A stretch of DNA of 64,000 nt, from contig CAJTZC010000003.1 of the NCBI GenBank assembly GCA_910583745.1, positions 28,418 through 92,417 of the forward strand. Direction: 5' to 3'. Every line of letters begins with the position of its first letter. Positions within the stretch are counted from its first letter, which is position 1. The notes under the pieces are model-generated. The model ran no database searches, was not told the DNA's origin, and saw only the letters and a program-made list of their open reading frames with translations. Positions 51,447-61,108 of the stretch are shown here, piece by piece. The position numbers and the translations under genes are program-made. The stretch comes from an uncultured Bacilli bacterium. Its GTDB lineage: Bacteria; Bacillota_I; Bacilli_A; RF39; UBA660.

Positions 51447-52406
51447 ATGAGTGAAATTGAAAGAACTCGAAGTCTTCAAGAGTATTTGAAAAACACTAGA
51501 GATGAAAAAGAAGCAAGAAATAGCGAATTACAAGAAATGAGAAGTGCTATAAAAACAATTGAAAATAAAATTCAGAGTTTAGAAAATGATAGAGATGAAC
51601 TGCAAAAAAAGATAGATAAACTTATTGTCAAAAGAGATTTACTAGGAAGAGAGCTTAGCGCTTCTGAAAAAGAAATTGATTCTGCTTTTGCATTTGCAAT
51701 GATAGATATTCACAATGTGTGTAACGCTATCAACACAGCCTTTGGTAGTTATAATGTTTTTACCCTAGGTCCTGTTTTAGAAAAATTGGCGAGTAAAATT
51801 CTCGGTGTAAGTTGTACTTATGTGAGAGAAAAAAGCGAAGCTATGCGATCAAGCGTAGCATACGATGCACGTTATACTTGTGAGGAAGCTAAACTGAAAG
51901 GCCCTAACGGGATAACACTTTGTACATTTGCAGTAAGTAAAACACCTGAGAATTCAGATTTTTGGCACGATGGTTGTCTATATCTTGATACTATAATTGA
52001 GTCAAAGTTTAATCCAGATGATAATGTCCAATTGGCTTCACTAGATATAGAAAGTGGCGATTTCAAATGTAATTTACCACAGGATTGTGGAATAGTATCG
52101 TGTGAGTTTGTTAGCGATTTTATCTCTTATGTTTCTAAAGCTCGACTTGCACAAGAACCTGATTTTAGAAGTAGTGATTTGCAACAAAAAAGAAGTCTTA
52201 CTTCCGACGAATTAGAAAAGATGGCAAATGATTTTCTTTCAGAGTATGGCAGTAATTATCCAGCTTTTCCAGTTGTAGAAGAAGCCCATGATGAAACACA
52301 ACACGATTCACATCCGATTGCGGCTGAGCCAAATGATAGAAAGCAACTCAGTCTAAATCCGATTAAAGCTGCAGTTAGAAGGTTTATAAACCATAACAAT
52401 CGTTAG
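51447..52406 (+). CDS. Coiled-coil protein of unknown function
   Basis: 319 residues. Residues 5-75 are a strong coiled coil (IKTIENKIQSLENDRDELQK). The remainder is globular with scattered Cys, including CTYVREKSEAMRSSVAYDAR and ITLCTFAVSKTPENSDF, then an acidic tail. No family was recognised and there is no membrane segment. AGGGAGGA precedes the ATG. It is flanked by its own promoter and a bidirectional terminator, so it is a single-gene unit. Confidence 0.65.
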   Translation: MSEIERTRSLQEYLKNTRDEKEARNSELQEMRSAIKTIENKIQSLENDRDELQKKIDKLIVKRDLLGRELSASEKEIDSAFAFAMIDIHNVCNAINTAFGSYNVFTLGPVLEKLASKILGVSCTYVREKSEAMRSSVAYDARYTCEEAKLKGPNGITLCTFAVSKTPENSDFWHDGCLYLDTIIESKFNPDDNVQLASLDIESGDFKCNLPQDCGIVSCEFVSDFISYVSKARLAQEPDFRSSDLQQKRSLTSDELEKMANDFLSEYGSNYPAFPVVEEAHDETQHDSHPIAAEPNDRKQLSLNPIKAAVRRFINHNNR

Positions 52407-52443
52407 TGTTATATGATAATAGACATGATTAATTAAACATATT

Positions 52444-52477
52444 AAAAATCGTAAAAATAAGCATTACGATTTTTTTG
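52444..52477. terminator. Bidirectional terminator between two convergent genes
   Basis: AAAAATCGTAA and TTACGATTTTT pair over 11 positions with A and T runs outside. It covers the stop of the transferase gene. Confidence 0.85.
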
Positions 52478-53528
52478 TTTTGGAGGTTTTGCTTTTTCTG
52501 TGTTCGAACAGTATGTCTGTTTTCAAAACGATGAACAGAAGCAAAATCGTCAATATGACATATATATAAGTTGCTATTTTGTTATCTCCCAAAGTTATCA
52601 ATACTGAAGTCGTCGCGAATGCGATGTCTATGATGTAAATAATCAAGACTGTAATTCTCGTAGAAAACTTCATCTTAAGCAGCTGGTGGTGGAAATGTTC
52701 TTTATCGGGAGTTCCTATCGATTCTCCTTTGAAGAAGCGTCTTAAAATGGCAAACAAGGTATCAAATATCGGGATTGCTAAAATGGCGATTGGTACAACT
52801 AAGCTGTTGAATGTTACGTTTTTAAAGCCCAAAAGTGAAATAATTGCGATGATGAATCCTAGAAATTGGCTTCCCGTGTCACCCATAAATATTTTGGCCG
52901 GTGGGAAATTGTAGAACAGAAAGCCGAGTGTCGAACCGAACATCAATATGCTCAATGTGATATCTAAGCCACCTAGACGGTTTGTCAGTATTGCAATAAC
53001 TCCTATCGTGGCGAAGTAAATCGTCGAAATGCCCGAAGCGAGCCCATCGAGACCGTCTATCAAGTTTATGGCATTGATGCAGGCGACGATGAAAAAGAGC
53101 GTTAGATAAGGGGCAATTCCGCCGAAGTTTATATAGTACTCACCGAGATAGGCGTCTTTTAAGACGATGTCTCCATAAAAAACGATGATACAAGCAGCGA
53201 TGAGTTGCCCGATAAGTTTGTACCTCGCTTTTAAAGGGTTTATGTCATCTATGAAACCGAAAATGATGATGACGAAGCTCGCGATGACAATTGAGAGCAT
53301 CTGGGATGTGATGGAGCCGAAGAACATATAACATATCAAAAATGAAAGATAGATTGCCAACCCTCCGAGTCTAGGCATTGGTTTTTTATGGACTTTTCTT
53401 TCGTTTGGGACATCGAGGGCGTTTACATGTACTGCTACTTTTTTACATATTGGCACCAGTATAAGCGAAACTAAAAAACTACAAAATGCCATAAATATTA
53501 TGTTGTGACCGTTTACTTCTAATGACAT
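52464..53528 (-). CDS. tagO: Undecaprenyl-phosphate N-acetylglucosaminyl-1-phosphate transferase (TagO/WecA)
   Basis: Starts wall teichoic acid or other glycan synthesis by moving GlcNAc-1-phosphate to undecaprenyl phosphate. 354 residues, about 10 membrane segments. FGFIDDINPLKARYKLIGQ holds the Asp pair, NLIDGLDGLASG and AKIFMGDTGSQFLGF the catalytic and nucleotide parts, and DTLFAILRRFFKGESIG with KEHFHHQLLK the His-rich cytoplasmic loop typical of TagO. It would feed the LCP protein at 10.4 kb. Confidence 0.92.
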   Translation of the reverse strand: MSLEVNGHNIIFMAFCSFLVSLILVPICKKVAVHVNALDVPNERKVHKKPMPRLGGLAIYLSFLICYMFFGSITSQMLSIVIASFVIIIFGFIDDINPLKARYKLIGQLIAACIIVFYGDIVLKDAYLGEYYINFGGIAPYLTLFFIVACINAINLIDGLDGLASGISTIYFATIGVIAILTNRLGGLDITLSILMFGSTLGFLFYNFPPAKIFMGDTGSQFLGFIIAIISLLGFKNVTFNSLVVPIAILAIPIFDTLFAILRRFFKGESIGTPDKEHFHHQLLKMKFSTRITVLIIYIIDIAFATTSVLITLGDNKIATYIYVILTILLLFIVLKTDILFEHRKSKTSKTKKS

Positions 53529-53618
53529 CTAATCACTCTTTTCTTAAAGTTATTATTAGTATACCACAAAACGGAAAGATATGGGGGCAAATTGTAGAAA
53601 ATGTAAAATTTGTGTTTT

Positions 53619-54257
53619 TTAAAATTCTTTTTTACTAATTATTTTTTTCGATATAAAGTAGGATATTCCTACCATTATCACTGATATTATGACTGTCAAC
53701 AAAAGACTGTATTTCGTCAAAAAGATAATCGCTCCAGCGGAAATTTTAAACTTTGGCATTTTGAAAAGCAGTACAGAGCCTCCGATTATCACGAATGAAA
53801 TGACGAACATGACTAATCTTCCCTTTTCTGTGCCATATTTTAGGATAAAAGGAAACATAATCGATACCATAAATAGACAGGCGAATATAGATGAGACTGT
53901 AGAGCTCGCCAGATTGTCAAGATTTAGACTACCCTTGAAGCTTGCTAAAATCATTATCAAAAGAATACTCAAAATCGACGCGAATATCGAGCCTAAAATG
54001 GCTACGATGTATTTACTTTTTGCGATATTTGCGCGTCCATTAGGCATAGTGACAGCATAGGAAAACCATTTGTTGTATTCATCGTAGCTAAATGTCGAAT
54101 TCATCATTACTACCATGAGGAATGGGAGAATGAACGATATGGCAAACACATCATCGGCTTGGTTCGATGCGATGAAGAAATACAAGACTGAAAAAATTAT
54201 AATGTACCTCATGTTGCTTTTCAGCATAAATAAGTCTTTTTTTATTAAACCTTTCAT
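53619..54257 (-). CDS. ABC-2 type transporter permease
   Basis: 212 residues with about six membrane helices, starting with MKGLIKKDLFMLKSNMRYII and including FAISFILPFLMVVMMNSTFS and MPNGRANIAKSKYIVAILGS. This is the layout of PmtB/PmtD- and YtrC-like exporters. Its start overlaps the ATPase stop as ATGA. The cargo is unknown. Confidence 0.85.
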   Translation of the reverse strand: MKGLIKKDLFMLKSNMRYIIIFSVLYFFIASNQADDVFAISFILPFLMVVMMNSTFSYDEYNKWFSYAVTMPNGRANIAKSKYIVAILGSIFASILSILLIMILASFKGSLNLDNLASSTVSSIFACLFMVSIMFPFILKYGTEKGRLVMFVISFVIIGGSVLLFKMPKFKISAGAIIFLTKYSLLLTVIISVIMVGISYFISKKIISKKEF

Positions 54258-55108
54258 CGCTTTTCCTCTCCTTTAATCATAAGAATCATTAAATCTTCAA
54301 GGGTTATCTTGTCGATAATGCTTTCTTTATATTTTTTGCTTATCCGCTTTTTATCTTCCACTAAAACTTTTATATCGTATTTTTCTTTTTTGTAGAACAA
54401 TATATCTGATGGTTCCATCTTTTTGAAAAATTCTTCGTCACATTTTAGAATTCCATAGTTGTCTAGTAGTTCGTCTTTATCTTTTTCAAGTGCCACTTTT
54501 CCATTTTTAATAAATACTATTCTATCGGCAACGTGTTCTAAGTCACTCGTTATATGGGTAGATAGGAGTATCGTATGTTCTTCGTCTTGAAGAAAGTTTA
54601 GAAATAGTTCTAGGACCTCATCTCTAACAACCGGGTCGAGTCCACTCGTCGGTTCATCTAAAATTAGCAGCTTGGGATGGTGTGACAGGGCCGTTGCAAT
54701 CTCCAATTTTTTTCTCATTCCTTTTGAAAATGTGCGTATTTGTTTGTTTTTATCGATGTGAAAGTCGTCAAGATATTTGAAAAACAAATCCGAATCCCAT
54801 GATGTATAGATGTCTTTCATCGTCGAGTTGACCTCTTTTGGATTTAAAATCTCAGGAAAAAAAGCATCATCTAAAACGATTCCTATATCTTCTAAATCTT
54901 TTAATGAACTGTGTCCGAACAGACTTACTTCTCCAGAGGTCGCATTAATGATACTTAGAATCGTTTTTATCAATGTCGTTTTTCCTGCACCGTTTTCTCC
55001 GATGAGACCGACAATCATTCCCTGTGGAATCTTTAAGTTTATAGGTCCAAGCTCAAAACTGTCATCATATTTTTTAATTAAATTTTTTGTTTCTATGGCA
55101 TTTTTCAT
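54254..55108 (-). CDS. ABC transporter ATP-binding protein (YtrB/PmtC-like)
   Basis: 284 residues. GENGAGKTTLIKTILSII is Walker A, SKGMRKKLEIATALSHHP the signature, LLILDEPTSGLDP Walker B, STHITSDLEHVADRI the switch region. The C-terminal part is typical of exporters for peptides or lipids. It overlaps the GntR gene upstream and the permease downstream, so all three form one coupled operon. Confidence 0.92.
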   Translation of the reverse strand: MKNAIETKNLIKKYDDSFELGPINLKIPQGMIVGLIGENGAGKTTLIKTILSIINATSGEVSLFGHSSLKDLEDIGIVLDDAFFPEILNPKEVNSTMKDIYTSWDSDLFFKYLDDFHIDKNKQIRTFSKGMRKKLEIATALSHHPKLLILDEPTSGLDPVVRDEVLELFLNFLQDEEHTILLSTHITSDLEHVADRIVFIKNGKVALEKDKDELLDNYGILKCDEEFFKKMEPSDILFYKKEKYDIKVLVEDKKRISKKYKESIIDKITLEDLMILMIKGEEKR

Positions 55109-55488
55109 GTTTTATCCTCACTTCCATATAAATATTCAAATAAATCCAAAATATCTCTCTTATCAATTTTGAATTTTAGCGATATGTCAATTACGTCGTT
55201 TAGATGTTTTTCGATATCTTTGCGTGCTTTTTCTTGTACTAATTCTGTATTTTTGGACGCCACATAGGAGCCCTTCCCCTGCTTTGTTACAATGTAGCCT
55301 TCTTCTTCGAGTTCATCATAAGCTTTCTTAATCGTCATGATGCTGATTTTTATATCCTGTGCGAGATTCCTTATAGACGGGATTGGTTCGTCTTCCACCA
55401 GTTCGCCAGAGATGATTTGATTAATAAAGGCATTTTTGATTTGCTCGTAGATTGGAACATTGCTATTATTGCTTATTATTAAGTGCAT
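55105..55488 (-). CDS. GntR-family regulator (YtrA subfamily)
   Basis: 127 residues with a winged helix (PIYEQIKNAFINQIISGELV and IPSIRNLAQDIKISIMTIKK) and a short C-terminal helix pair without a ligand domain, the YtrA type. Such proteins repress the ABC operon they begin, often lifted by cell-wall-acting peptides. AAGGAGG lies six bases before the ATG. Confidence 0.92.
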   Translation of the reverse strand: MHLIISNNSNVPIYEQIKNAFINQIISGELVEDEPIPSIRNLAQDIKISIMTIKKAYDELEEEGYIVTKQGKGSYVASKNTELVQEKARKDIEKHLNDVIDISLKFKIDKRDILDLFEYLYGSEDKT

Positions 55489-55556
55489 AGAACCTCCTTA
55501 ACTGTTATATACATTATATAACACTATATTACACTTGTCAATAAAAAAATATCGAA

Positions 55557-56666
55557 TTAATTTTCGATAATTTTTTTTGCCGTTTTTATGGCAGTTTTTT
55601 CTGATTTTGGGGTTAGTCTATTTCTTTTTATTTTATCTAACATGACATAGAATGCGATGAGTATTAAACTGATGAGTACAAAGAGATAAAAACTTATTCC
55701 GCGCGATATAATCATTGCACTCGACAGAATTGCCGTCGGAAAGAACATCTTAAATATTATCATGAAGCTTCCTTCACTTACTCCCATTGAACCTGGGAAT
55801 GGTAAAGAAGCGACTGAGATGTAAAGCACGGCTTGCATCAGAATAAAGGTGAAGATACTGTGCTCAGATAGTCCAAATGAGCGGTAGATGAAGTAAGGCA
55901 CACTGTGGTAAATGCTCATCTGGAAGATGGTCGTGATAATCGTGAGAATCAAGATTTTCTTGTTTTCTTTTAGATATTCCGCACATCTATGGTATTCCTC
56001 TAACTGAATCTTCGCTTTTTCATAAAAGGAGTCGGATTTCTTGTAATGAATTCTTGTTAGGAAATGGTGGAAAAAATCGATCAGTTTATTTCCCATTTTT
56101 TGTCTAAAAATCATTATAAATAAGAACGACTGGACTGCGACATTTATGACAATGCCTAGTATCATGAGGTATTTTATGTTTCCTATATGGTTTAGCAATA
56201 TGTCATAGTGGAAGGCAAAGCCTATCAAAGCTAGAAGTAAAGTTACAAATTGGAAGCTTAAGAGCTGAACAAGAAGCGACAATGTGCTGTGGGAGATGGG
56301 AACGCCATCTTTACTCATAAAATACATCTGCATCGGTTGCCCACCGGTTGATGAAGGCGTAATGGAACTAAAGAAGAATCCGACTATACTGTATTTGAAT
56401 GTCTTTGCTAGTGAAACTTTGTCTCCGAGAGCTCTTAGCATTCTGTGAATATTTAAGCCTTCTAAAAACGTGTATGCGAACATACAACCTAAAGCGATAA
56501 GTATGTAGTTTATATTAGCGTCTTTTATGTGTAGAATGATTTCATTCATATCATTTTTAGCTAAAATAATATATAAAGTTATTCCAAAAAAGAGTATAAA
56601 CAAAATGGCATTTACTATTCTTTTCAATAATACTTTATTTTCATTTATAAATTTTTTCATATTCAT
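55557..56666 (-). CDS. Flippase-like membrane protein (LPG synthase transmembrane family, UPF0104)
   Basis: 369 residues with 8 or so membrane helices. FKYSIVGFFFSSITPSSTGG and QPMQMYFMSKDG are the conserved loop, and VASLPFPGSMGVSEGSFMII the second mark of the family. It resembles the N-terminal half of MprF, which flips lipids, without the synthase domain. ATG at 56666 (or 56660) follows AGGA. Confidence 0.85.
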   Translation of the reverse strand: MNMKKFINENKVLLKRIVNAILFILFFGITLYIILAKNDMNEIILHIKDANINYILIALGCMFAYTFLEGLNIHRMLRALGDKVSLAKTFKYSIVGFFFSSITPSSTGGQPMQMYFMSKDGVPISHSTLSLLVQLLSFQFVTLLLALIGFAFHYDILLNHIGNIKYLMILGIVINVAVQSFLFIMIFRQKMGNKLIDFFHHFLTRIHYKKSDSFYEKAKIQLEEYHRCAEYLKENKKILILTIITTIFQMSIYHSVPYFIYRSFGLSEHSIFTFILMQAVLYISVASLPFPGSMGVSEGSFMIIFKMFFPTAILSSAMIISRGISFYLFVLISLILIAFYVMLDKIKRNRLTPKSEKTAIKTAKKIIEN

Positions 56667-56878
56667 TCCTCATTTCGTAAAAACTATAGCACAGAACGTC
56701 GGTTGCGTTCTACCAAGTTAAAGTTGTTTTTGCGTAATTTAAAGTTGCTTTTTAACTTAATTCAACTATAGACTCATTTTATTACGAGAAAGTTACTCAT
56801 AAGTTACTTTTTGTTTTTTTCATAATTCCATATTCCTAAGTGGCCCTTTGCGAGTATAGGGCTTTCGAGTGGTTCGAT

Positions 56879-57110
56879 TTATGATACGTATTCTTCGGTC
56901 ATGCGTATACAATCCACTAATTTGCATTTGCAGATTATTTTTCCATAATGTGGGGCTTCTTCTAGAAGATTGAGAAGTTCCACTCTATCGAAGTTTTTTG
57001 TATTTGGAACTGCTTGCGTGTATAAAGAGTTCTCCCCTGTAAGCAGTTTTCCAACTTCTCATTTCTACACATTTCTTTTTTTCATTTATTAAAGTTGGTT
57101 CTTTTATCAT
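56879..57110 (-). pseudogene. ASCH-domain protein remnant
   Basis: The 590-base gap at 56667-57257 holds a decayed gene. From an ATG at 57110 the minus strand reads MIKEPTLINEKKKCVEMRSW then KTAYRGELFIHASSSKYKKL; the E.RSWKT.YRG.L.IHAS pattern is the core of ASCH domains, which bind RNA. A frameshift and stop follow, and VELLNLLEEAPHYGKIICKC and LVDCIRMTEEYVS continue in another frame to 56879. The rest of the gap shows nothing clear. Confidence 0.6.
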
Positions 57111-57257
57111 TTTTCAATAAACCTCTCTTTTTTTATTATATCACACGTAGAAATAAAGGGCTTATATTTTTTAGAAAAAAATTTTTGCCATCTGTAAATC
57201 TTTGAATGGCAAAATTATAAAATTTTCAATTATTACTTGAAATAGAATGTTGAAAAA

Positions 57258-57653
57258 CTATTCTTCCACATATGTCGCTTGGGATTCATTTGTTATTTTA
57301 TTAGAAATATTAGAGTTAGGAATGTGGAAGAAAATTGCACTGAGGATTGCTATGATTATCATGCCTATATACAAACCTATTCCTAATTTGATGATAAATA
57401 TAATCATTCCTGCTAACTTTTCTATGTTGCTGACTTTTTCAACAACGATATCTTTCACATCATTGTTCACTAATTCATCTAAGCTGACCTTGAAAATGGA
57501 AGACAGTTTCTTTGCTTGCGCGATATCTGGTGAAGTCTCTCCCAATTCCCACTTCGATATGGTCTGTCTTGCTACCTCCATCTTCTCTGCGAGTTGTTCT
57601 TGTGAAAATCCGCATTTCTTTCTAAGTTCTAAAATCTTGTTACCGATTTCCAT
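57258..57653 (-). CDS. XRE-family regulator with C-terminal membrane helices
   Basis: 131 residues. The helix-turn-helix is IGNKILELRKKCGFSQEQLA, then EKMEVARQTISKWELGETSP. After a short linker come one or two membrane helices (IEKLAGMIIFIIKLGIGLYI, GMIIIAILSAIFFH). Membrane-bound XRE proteins of this type are common and their signals are unknown. AGGAG lies nine bases before the ATG. Confidence 0.88.
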   Translation of the reverse strand: MEIGNKILELRKKCGFSQEQLAEKMEVARQTISKWELGETSPDIAQAKKLSSIFKVSLDELVNNDVKDIVVEKVSNIEKLAGMIIFIIKLGIGLYIGMIIIAILSAIFFHIPNSNISNKITNESQATYVEE

Positions 57654-57784
57654 GTTCTATTTCTCCTTTCATGACAATTTTATATAAAAAGTCTATTCTC
57701 TTTCTACCATTTTTCACTGGAAATGGTGCCCGTTTTGCTAACATCGTCTCGATTATCCTCATTTTATCACATTTTTAAATTTTA

Positions 57785-57814
57785 TGTAAACTTTTGGAAA
57801 TTGTAGCCATACTA
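57785..57814 (+). promoter_or_regulatory. SigF/SigG-like forespore promoter for the germination operon
   Basis: TGTAAA, 17 bases, CATACTA. The -10 is a perfect match to the SigG/SigF-type CATAMTA, and TGTAAA resembles the -35 of the same class (TGAATA). The start codon of the first germination gene lies 16 bases downstream, so the leader would be short. Confidence 0.65.
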
Positions 57815-57829
57815 AAAATGGTGAAGAAG

Positions 57830-59104
57830 ATGAACAAAAGTGTCGAGTATTTGAAGTTGAGTTTACAAGATGATTCTGACTTTGTTGTACGAGAGATAGA
57901 ATCTGGAAAAAAAGATAAAATCTATATCGCTTTTTCTGAAAGTCTGTGTGACTCTACTTCGATATACAATTTTATTATTTCTAACATTTATGGCTATTTA
58001 AATTTTCACAAGAAAATTAAAGATTTGAAGACTTTAATCAGTGGACCAAAACTCATGACTTTGGAAAAAGATGAAGAGATGTTCTACTATTTAGATAACG
58101 GATTTGCCGTCGTCATCTTTAAAAATGAGAAATACGCCATTGAGGTGAAAGCTGGCTTAGACCGGGGAATTTCGATTAGTCAGACGGAACAAAACATGTA
58201 CGGGCCGAAAGATGCATTTTGTGAAAATTATCAAAAAAATCTGGGCGTTTTGAAACGGAGATTAAAGAATAAAAAACTAAAAATAGAAAGTGTCGACCAC
58301 GGAGAATACACAAAAAATAAAATGGCTATCGTCTATCTCGAAGATAAAGTCGCTCCAGACGTATTGGAGAATATTAAAGGTGTTTTGGATAAATACAGCG
58401 ACAGGGAGGTCGTCGACTCTTATGATATTATGAAAAATTTTACCAAAGGAGAGGTCTTTCCTACTGTCTTGAAGACCGAAAAACCGGCGATTGCTGCACG
58501 ATTTATCTTGAAAGGGTATGTCGTGATAAGTATCGATAATTCGCCCTTTGCTCTCGTCGTCAATGCCAAATTTAAAGATTTTGTCAATCCATTTACAACC
58601 GACAAATTCGTGAGTGTCTTACGATATATCTGTTTTTTCTTAACCGTGTTGACACCTGCAATTTATATTTCTTTGGTCAACTTTAATCAGGAGACGATTC
58701 CGACCAGTTTGCTTGTCAGTTTTACATCGCAGAGGATGGGGGTTCCGTTTCCTGCTATCGTGGAAGCCGTCGTCATGTTGTTCATCTGTGAGATATTGCG
58801 GGAGTGTGATATAAGGTTCCCGAGCAACTACGGCAGTAGTGCTTCGATATTGGGCGCTCTCATTTTAGGAGACGCGGCTGTAAGCGCTGGAATCGTAAGT
58901 CCCATCATGATTATCACTGTTGCTATTGCTTTTATCACGAGTTTGATTTTTAATGAAGTCAAGTTGGTCGGTGCGATAAGGTTATTGCGAATATCGTTCG
59001 TCATCATCTCTGCGTTTTTGGGCTTATACGGATTGTCAATCGCTTTGGTCGTCTGTATTTCTATTTTATCGAATGTCAAATTGAATGAGGGGAACTATCT
59101 ATGA
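57830..59104 (+). CDS. Spore germination receptor A subunit (GerA/GerKA family)
   Basis: Large subunit of a nutrient receptor in the spore inner membrane. About 424 residues, shorter than the usual 480. The soluble N-terminal half ends in FVNPFTTDKFVSVLRYICFF, then membrane segments with TSLLVSFTSQRMGVPFPAIV, EILRECDIRFPSNYGSSASI and LGALILGDAAVSAGIVSPIM, all family marks. The ATG at 57830 follows GGTGA at five bases. It overlaps the next gene as ATGA. Confidence 0.93.
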   Translation: MNKSVEYLKLSLQDDSDFVVREIESGKKDKIYIAFSESLCDSTSIYNFIISNIYGYLNFHKKIKDLKTLISGPKLMTLEKDEEMFYYLDNGFAVVIFKNEKYAIEVKAGLDRGISISQTEQNMYGPKDAFCENYQKNLGVLKRRLKNKKLKIESVDHGEYTKNKMAIVYLEDKVAPDVLENIKGVLDKYSDREVVDSYDIMKNFTKGEVFPTVLKTEKPAIAARFILKGYVVISIDNSPFALVVNAKFKDFVNPFTTDKFVSVLRYICFFLTVLTPAIYISLVNFNQETIPTSLLVSFTSQRMGVPFPAIVEAVVMLFICEILRECDIRFPSNYGSSASILGALILGDAAVSAGIVSPIMIITVAIAFITSLIFNEVKLVGAIRLLRISFVIISAFLGLYGLSIALVVCISILSNVKLNEGNYL

Positions 59105-60159
59105 AAAAAATTATATTGCTATTAATCGTCTTTTTAATGACAGGCTGTTATGATTATAACGAGTTGAACGACTTAGACATCGTCGCATCGATTATCGTCG
59201 ATTTCAATGAAGATAAAGACGGCTATGAGGTTCATCTCGAAGTGCTAAATACCACCGAGAGCGCTAAGGACGGTTCACATCTTGTTAAGGGAGTTGGTCC
59301 TACACTCGAAGACGCATTAAATGATACTTTTCACGATTCTTATAATGTCCCTTTTTTCAGCCACTTGATGACATTTGTAGTCAGCAAAGAGGTCGCACAG
59401 AAGGACATGAAAAACTTCTACGATTTTCTATTGCGAGATACAGATTTTAGGAAGGACTTTCAGTTCTATGTGACAGAGGATATCGACTCTATCTTAGACT
59501 ATGTTCCTAAAAAAGAAGAGTCGTTCGGTGAAAATGCGAAAAAGCTCTCTAAAACTATGATAGAGAAAAACGGTAAATATAAAACGTGTACTTTTAGAGA
59601 AATCGTCTATCACTACTTAAGAGGAAACACCTATATGTTAGGTGGAATAAGAGTTGACGATGAGAAAGTGACGATAGAAGAAAACTACCTGTTCGAAAAT
59701 GATAAACTCGTTTTGGAAGTCGATGAATATGCGTCGCTCTTCTTGAACTTACTCTATGAACAGAATGAATCTTTCTTGCTTCAAGAAGAAAACACGTATT
59801 TATTCCACGATTACAAGCTCGAAAGGAATATTCAAGAAGATAAAATTGTCTTGAATTTTAATGGCAATGTGCGACTTATGAATGTCTATGATAAAGATGG
59901 TCTCACTTCAGAAGAAATGGTAAAACTTGAAAAAGAAATAAACGATAAAATTGAAAAATTGTTTAATGATATCATCGAGTATTCTAAAAAAAATGATATC
60001 GACATGTTCAATTTTGGTTATTTCTATTATCTCCATTATCCGAGATTAGCCAAAAAGAAATCGTGGAAAGACTTGGAGTACGAGGTTAAATCAGAAGTGA
60101 ATGTTCGAGAGAAAGGTATGCTTTTGGAAGCTATAGAGGAGGGTCGAGATGGAAAGTAG
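59101..60159 (+). CDS. Spore germination receptor C subunit, lipoprotein (GerAC/GerKC family)
   Basis: 352 residues. The lipobox FLMTGCYDYNELNDLDIVA has the lipid-bearing Cys at residue 17 and the usual YDYNELNDL following it. The remainder is three mixed domains, with SHLMTFVVSKEVAQKDMKNF and YLFENDKLVLEVDEYASLFL recognisable. It anchors to the outer face of the spore inner membrane. It overlaps both neighbours. Confidence 0.93.
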   Translation: MKKIILLLIVFLMTGCYDYNELNDLDIVASIIVDFNEDKDGYEVHLEVLNTTESAKDGSHLVKGVGPTLEDALNDTFHDSYNVPFFSHLMTFVVSKEVAQKDMKNFYDFLLRDTDFRKDFQFYVTEDIDSILDYVPKKEESFGENAKKLSKTMIEKNGKYKTCTFREIVYHYLRGNTYMLGGIRVDDEKVTIEENYLFENDKLVLEVDEYASLFLNLLYEQNESFLLQEENTYLFHDYKLERNIQEDKIVLNFNGNVRLMNVYDKDGLTSEEMVKLEKEINDKIEKLFNDIIEYSKKNDIDMFNFGYFYYLHYPRLAKKKSWKDLEYEVKSEVNVREKGMLLEAIEEGRDGK

Positions 60160-61075
60160 ACAATCATTTTTCAACGGAAGAGCCCTTTTCTGGGGATTTG
60201 GAATTTCGCTTTTAATGCGAAATACGAATACAAATTTTTGGATTGCTGAGCTCTTGGGAACCGCTATAGGTTTAATTATTCTTCTTTTAGTAAAGAGAAC
60301 GAACGAATCGAAGATTGTGAAGATGCTTTCTGGCTTCTCTATAGCTTTTCTAGCCGCTACTATATTGGTCAATATGGGTGGTACTCTTTATTTGAGAGAA
60401 ACGCCAACTTGGATATTAGCTCTCTTTCTACTTCTCGGCTGTTTTATCATCGCCAAAAGTAAAGAATATTCTTTAAAAAGAACTCTCTTTTTACTGTTCT
60501 GTTACTCTATTTTCATGATTGTATTAGGGAGTATATTCCTTACCAAAGAAGCAGGAATGGAGAACATCTATCCTCTCTTTTACTTCGATTATAAAGGCAT
60601 ATTGTACGGTGCTCTCCTCTATGTTCTGACTAGTGTCACTCCTATTCTTGCGTTGAATGATATTAAAGATAAAAAAGCTGTCGTTTCGAATTATTTGATG
60701 TCTTCTCTAAGCGTAATCGTCATTTCCCTTTTAATAATGCTCGTCTTGGGAAATAAAGAAGCAATGCTCTACCGCTATCCTGAATACGTGCTCTTGAAGA
60801 GAATTAAGATAAGTGAGTTTTTCTCGAATGTCGACAATATATTTGTCGTTCCCATGGTTGTCGATTTGCTCGTTACGATTTCTACAGGTATTCGAAATTT
60901 CAGTGTCAACGGAAAGTATGTTCAGTACATTCTACCTGTTTGTCTGTTCTTTTTAGTCAGTTATGTCTCTCATAATGGGTTTGTCATGGTTGCATTGTAT
61001 TACTATTTTCCAATTTTATTGGGCATTCTACTTTTTTTGACACTAATTCCTAAAAAAAAGCAGTATAAAAAGTGA
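60149..61075 (+). CDS. Spore germination receptor B subunit (GerAB/GerKB-type permease)
   Basis: 308 residues, about 9-10 membrane helices, related to amino acid permeases and thought to bind the germinant. It opens with ALFWGFGISLLMRNTNTNFW and has LRETPTWILALFLLLGCFII and YVLLKRIKISEFFSNVDNIF, the latter a family mark. It is shorter than the usual 365 residues. The order A-C-B matches many clostridial operons. Confidence 0.88.
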   Translation: MESRQSFFNGRALFWGFGISLLMRNTNTNFWIAELLGTAIGLIILLLVKRTNESKIVKMLSGFSIAFLAATILVNMGGTLYLRETPTWILALFLLLGCFIIAKSKEYSLKRTLFLLFCYSIFMIVLGSIFLTKEAGMENIYPLFYFDYKGILYGALLYVLTSVTPILALNDIKDKKAVVSNYLMSSLSVIVISLLIMLVLGNKEAMLYRYPEYVLLKRIKISEFFSNVDNIFVVPMVVDLLVTISTGIRNFSVNGKYVQYILPVCLFFLVSYVSHNGFVMVALYYYFPILLGILLFLTLIPKKKQYKK

Positions 61076-61108
61076 CTTTATGGACTATTCTATTAGTAGG
61101 TGAAAAAA

